Shown in pieces: positions 6,245 through 9,150 of a DNA stretch of 9,150 nt. Location of the stretch: the NCBI GenBank assembly GCA_015661795.1, contig DQVJ01000183.1, forward strand, positions 1 to 9,150, written 5' to 3'. Position numbers and translations under genes: made by a program. Each line of letters begins with the position of its first letter. Within the stretch, counting starts at the first letter, position 1. The notes beneath the pieces are model-generated. The model worked only from the letters and a program-made list of their open reading frames with translations, did no database searches and was not told where the DNA came from. Source of the DNA: Sulfurovum sp. (GTDB lineage: Bacteria > Campylobacterota > Campylobacteria > Campylobacterales > Sulfurovaceae).

Positions 6245-7137
6245 AGTTTGATTCCTTTTATAAATGGATTTAAAAATGCTCCTAAAAGCGAATGTGTTAC
6301 CCGTTCTCTCTCTTTTATAGGCAAACCAAAATCTAAGATTTTGCTAGACTTTGCTTTACCTAAAGTGAGTGTGCCAAACCATCTGTCCCAAATAGCCAAA
6401 TAGCTTCCAAAATTTCTATGTGTGTAAATCTTGGTATGGTGCAGTTGATGTTGTAAAGGTGAGATGAACCACTTTTCAAGCTTTACTCCATAGCTTAGAG
6501 GTATATGTGAATGTCTAAGGTTTGAGCCTATCATAGAAAAAACAAACACCAAAATATTGGCTCCTAGAAACTCAACAGCCCGTATACCTGCTCCAAAAAA
6601 GTAAATGTATATAGCGGTAATCACTCCTGTCACTAAAACATAACGTAAACCAAAGAGTATATTTTCTAGTGGATGCACTCTATAAAATGTAAGTGGATTT
6701 AACACTTCTGCACTATGATGCACACGATGAAAGCGCCAAAGTATAGGTACTGAATGCATAAGTCTATGCAACCAATACCTACTTAAATCACTTACAGCAA
6801 ACAATACCAAGGTATACGAAAGTAGCAATATTTCTTTAGAAACCCGTATTCTAGAGATATATCCAAAGTATTCATTGAGCCTTAGCACTACCCATAATGT
6901 TACTTCGTTCACCCCAATAAGAAGAGGTAAAATAATAGCTACTTTAAGTACTCCCGAAACGATAAAATAAAGATAATCCAGTCTTGCGGACTTATGCCAT
7001 AATACTTCTCTTGAAAATTGCTTCTTTAGTGACTTTCTAAAAAACACAAATGCTATGAAAAATGCCATCATTACATAGCCATAGTATATCCTCTGATTAA
7101 CATCAAAAAAATAGTCGAAAGTAAGATAATCAAACAT
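6241..7137 (-). CDS. Sterol desaturase / fatty acid hydroxylase family membrane protein
   Basis: This 298-residue protein has hydrophobic segments near residues 20-33, 55-75, 104-117 and 165-205 and the histidine clusters of the membrane di-iron hydroxylase superfamily: HRLMH at 124-128, HRVHH at 137-141, LRHSH at 207-211 and HQLHH at 230-234. All core histidines appear intact, so it should be an active non-heme di-iron enzyme in the cytoplasmic membrane. Relatives hydroxylate or desaturate sterols, carotenoids, fatty acids and ether lipids; the substrate here is unknown. Its ATG overlaps the upstream imelysin stop by one base (TAATG) and its TGA overlaps the porin start by four, so translation is probably coupled at both ends. 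Its place inside a heme/imelysin/porin operon is unusual. Family assignment is firm, function is not. Confidence 0.9.
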   Translation of the reverse strand: MFDYLTFDYFFDVNQRIYYGYVMMAFFIAFVFFRKSLKKQFSREVLWHKSARLDYLYFIVSGVLKVAIILPLLIGVNEVTLWVVLRLNEYFGYISRIRVSKEILLLSYTLVLFAVSDLSRYWLHRLMHSVPILWRFHRVHHSAEVLNPLTFYRVHPLENILFGLRYVLVTGVITAIYIYFFGAGIRAVEFLGANILVFVFSMIGSNLRHSHIPLSYGVKLEKWFISPLQHQLHHTKIYTHRNFGSYLAIWDRWFGTLTLGKAKSSKILDFGLPIKERERVTHSLLGAFLNPFIKGIKL

Positions 7138-8249
7138 TAGTCACCATCTGCTTCAATAATATCTGGCGTTAATTCAAGTGCATTGATAAGAGACTCAAAA
7201 TAGTTCTTTTGCAGGTCTGTGATTTCATCATAAAGACGTTTTATTTTAGTATCTACAGATGCAGGAGTAATCCCATTTTGCAGAGGCGTTGAAAACTCCC
7301 CTACGATAGCTAATGCATTGCTAAGATTGGCTTGTATTTTTTTCACTACCGCATCTGCACCATTGCTAGAAGCGAAAGAAGCAAGGTTTTCAAATGATTG
7401 TTGCCCCATAACTTCTTGGTGTGCTAGTAAGATTGCTTTTATGGCTTCAAGTGACTTTTTGCTTCTAAAGTACTCCAATCGTTCTGCCTTAGGGTCATCT
7501 TTGGTTTTAAATATAAACCCTGCAGCTTCCCCTATACGAAGTTCTCGTAAATCAAAAGTACTTTGCACCAGTGTATTTACCAAAATATTGAGTGTGTCTT
7601 CTACATTGCTTATGAACTTGACGTCTTCTTTATAAAACGCTTGAATTAAAAGAGCATTATCATACACATTGGCTACAGCTAGTTTCATAATTTCTAAACG
7701 TTTTTGACTGTCTTGATTTATAAGTGCCTTCATCTCTTCGATAGATGCTTGATTTGCAAAAAGAAGATACTCTATACCCGTAACAGTTTTAGTTGTTTTT
7801 TTAACCTGTGCTGTTTGTAGGCTACCATTAAGTCCCAATACATAGTCTATATTTGTAGCTACATCAAAGTTTTTACCTTTGTTAAAAAAATCCATATTGA
7901 TAGGCATCGTTCGCAATGCACTGTCGTATTCACTAGCTACATAGATGGCTTCTACTTTTTTCCAATTTTCTATGATGTTTACAAAGTCACTTTGTAAACT
8001 TTGTACCTCTGCACTACTGAGGTTTTGCTCAAAACTATTGAGTGTACTTTGTACTTCATTGAGATTTTCTACAAGTGTAGTGGCATTGTTCAAAAGTATA
8101 TTTTTCTGTATAGACGCTAGTACGTCTCCCTGCACAGATGAGGGGTTCCCCCCTACAAGGTTTGTTCCATCATAGGCATTGTCTCCACCGCATCCACCAA
8201 AAAATAGTACCACTCCTAAAAGTGTCGATTTTGCTAATTTTTGTATCAT
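7137..8249 (-). CDS. Imelysin-like periplasmic lipoprotein
   Basis: About 370 residues. The signal ends VLFFGGC, so Cys20 should be lipidated. The rest is helical and resembles imelysin/COG3489 lipoproteins (peptidase M75 superfamily in name; peptidase activity is doubtful). Landmarks are NWKKVEAIY (about 95-103), RTMPINMDFF (113-122), GIEYLLF (158-164), a long helical middle and a C-terminal helix pair. The GxHxxE motif of classical iron-regulated imelysins reads TVTGIE here: Glu160 is kept but the His is Thr157. Imelysins are linked to iron uptake, probably as metal-binding proteins; that role is inferred from the family and the neighbouring DUF1111 gene. Two consecutive ATGs exist (8252 and 8249); AAGGA at 8259-8255 is 2 nt from the first and 5 nt from the second, favouring 8249. 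It starts about 12 nt after the oxidoreductase stop. Confidence 0.82.
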   Translation of the reverse strand: MIQKLAKSTLLGVVLFFGGCGGDNAYDGTNLVGGNPSSVQGDVLASIQKNILLNNATTLVENLNEVQSTLNSFEQNLSSAEVQSLQSDFVNIIENWKKVEAIYVASEYDSALRTMPINMDFFNKGKNFDVATNIDYVLGLNGSLQTAQVKKTTKTVTGIEYLLFANQASIEEMKALINQDSQKRLEIMKLAVANVYDNALLIQAFYKEDVKFISNVEDTLNILVNTLVQSTFDLRELRIGEAAGFIFKTKDDPKAERLEYFRSKKSLEAIKAILLAHQEVMGQQSFENLASFASSNGADAVVKKIQANLSNALAIVGEFSTPLQNGITPASVDTKIKRLYDEITDLQKNYFESLINALELTPDIIEADGD

Positions 8250-8261
8250 CATTTTCCTTTG

Positions 8262-9150
8262 TTATATTGACTTTAAAAACATCAATACTTTATTTCTATC
8301 TATTTTAGAGAGTGCCATAAATTCTGCTTTGGATTTTTGTGCTTCACCGCCATGCCAGAGTATGGCTTCTTCGATACTTCTTGCTCTTCCATCATGTAAG
8401 TAGTTTGCCTCTCCACTTACAGTTGCGTAAAGTCCTATACCCCATAGTGGAGCGGTTCGCCACTCTGAGCCTGTGGCTAAAAACTCAGAGCGTCCATCTG
8501 CTAAACCTGCGCCCATGTCATGAAGTAGTAAGTCAGAGTATGGGGATATAGTTATGCCAGAAGCTGTTTTATAAGAAGGAACATGACAGGCTGTGCAGTT
8601 AAGACTTTCAAAAAGTTTTTCGCCATCACGATGTTCGCCCACTTCTCTTTGTTTAGGTATGGCAAGGTTTGATACATAATAAGTGATAGCCTCTAATCTA
8701 TGCTCAGGTAAATCATGTACATAACCTGATGGAACCACAGACTCCAAACAGGCTTTTTGTTTCTGCGTACAGTTATGTTGAGGAAATAAAGGGTTAGAAA
8801 GACCCATATCATTATGTGCTGCAGCGGCAGATTGATGTTTGACTGTAGTCGCAGAGGCTTTCCACGTAAAACGACCTAGTTTTGTGGTATTTGTCTCAGG
8901 GTCAAAGGCATAGTTTGCTTTACCAGATATACCATTACCATCCATATCTTCTGCATCCTCATGAACCAAAATGTCTTTTTCTGATATAAGTTCTAATTGT
9001 CCTAAGCCTATAAGTGCAGATCCTATGCGAGCTGCGATGATGGTTTCTTTGTCTAGAGCCCCATAACCTAAATCTTTTATGTCATAACTTGGACTTCTTA
9101 GTTCATAGCGTTCACCATCTGGGTATGTACCTTTTATACTTTCATACGTA
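8262..9150 (-). CDS. Di-heme oxidoreductase (DUF1111/COG3488 type), 5' end outside window
   Basis: The frame is open from the right edge to a TAA at 8264-8262, giving the last 295 residues; no credible start lies inside, and the TTG at 8969 is internal. Diagnostic segments are YPDGERYELRSPSYDI near the edge, GSALIGLGQLELI, DAEDMDGNGISGKANY, a Cys pair in NCTQKQKAC, the heme c motif CTACH (nt 8583-8597), ISPYSDLLLHDMGAGLADGR, SEWRTAPLWGIGLY and HDGRARSIEEAILWHGGEA. These fit the DUF1111 family, often labelled thiol oxidoreductase, a relative of MauG/CCP di-heme enzymes. The other expected heme site lies in the missing N-terminal part. It should be exported and act in the periplasm; its natural reaction is not established. 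Adjacency to an imelysin lipoprotein is the common arrangement of this family, and the gene sits just upstream of 7137-8249 in the same direction. Confidence 0.92.
   Translation of the reverse strand, partial: TYESIKGTYPDGERYELRSPSYDIKDLGYGALDKETIIAARIGSALIGLGQLELISEKDILVHEDAEDMDGNGISGKANYAFDPETNTTKLGRFTWKASATTVKHQSAAAAHNDMGLSNPLFPQHNCTQKQKACLESVVPSGYVHDLPEHRLEAITYYVSNLAIPKQREVGEHRDGEKLFESLNCTACHVPSYKTASGITISPYSDLLLHDMGAGLADGRSEFLATGSEWRTAPLWGIGLYATVSGEANYLHDGRARSIEEAILWHGGEAQKSKAEFMALSKIDRNKVLMFLKSI

Noticed and set aside
7318..7635. Plus-strand open frame of 105 codons
   Set aside because: It is antisense to the imelysin gene, with no ribosome binding site or domain.
8262..8969. Treating 8969 (TTG) as the start of the di-heme oxidoreductase
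   Set aside because: The frame stays open to the window edge and the upstream translation matches conserved DUF1111 segments, so the TTG is an internal leucine codon.

Overview
The window is AT-rich and every supported gene lies on the minus strand, so transcription runs from high to low coordinates. The gene content suggests a Campylobacterota bacterium of the Sulfurovum/Sulfurimonas/Arcobacter kind: periplasmic c-type cytochromes, a coiled-coil porin, a membrane GGDEF protein, AAGGA-type ribosome binding sites and TATAAT-like -10 boxes with poor -35 boxes. The genus is an inference; no 16S or other marker gene is present.

Region 1 (9150 to about 2940) is a set of envelope and redox genes. 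In transcription order these are the C-terminal part of a DUF1111-type di-heme oxidoreductase (8262-9150, 5' end outside the window), an imelysin-like lipoprotein (7137-8249), a sterol desaturase/fatty acid hydroxylase family membrane protein (6241-7137) and a coiled-coil porin (4805-6244). They are tightly packed: a gap of about 10 nt, then a TAATG overlap, then an ATGA overlap. After a 75-bp gap holding a promoter with an FNR/CRP-like box at about -41 comes a di-heme cytochrome c peroxidase/MauG-family lipoprotein (3515-4726). A perfect 14-bp hairpin then separates it from a secreted FMN-binding-domain protein (2941-3456). DUF1111 proteins and imelysin lipoproteins are recurrent neighbours in bacterial genomes and are often linked to iron. 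A reasonable working model is an extracytoplasmic metal-acquisition or electron-transfer module: a porin for entry, an imelysin for binding, heme and flavin proteins for redox chemistry, and an unexplained di-iron hydroxylase.

Region 2 (about 2549-2940) is a 390-bp gap without a convincing gene. It holds several inverted repeats, a probable minus-strand terminator (T8 tract) and the promoter of the next unit.

Region 3 (1 to 2548) holds a Sir2-family NAD-dependent deacylase whose stop codon directly abuts the start of a ComF-family phosphoribosyltransferase, then a separately promoted membrane diguanylate cyclase running off the left edge. The sir2 and GGDEF genes both have an extended -10 box (TGn-TAnAAT) only 5-6 nt before the ATG and no Shine-Dalgarno sequence, which suggests leaderless mRNAs.

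No tRNA, rRNA, CRISPR array, insertion sequence or prophage gene was seen.
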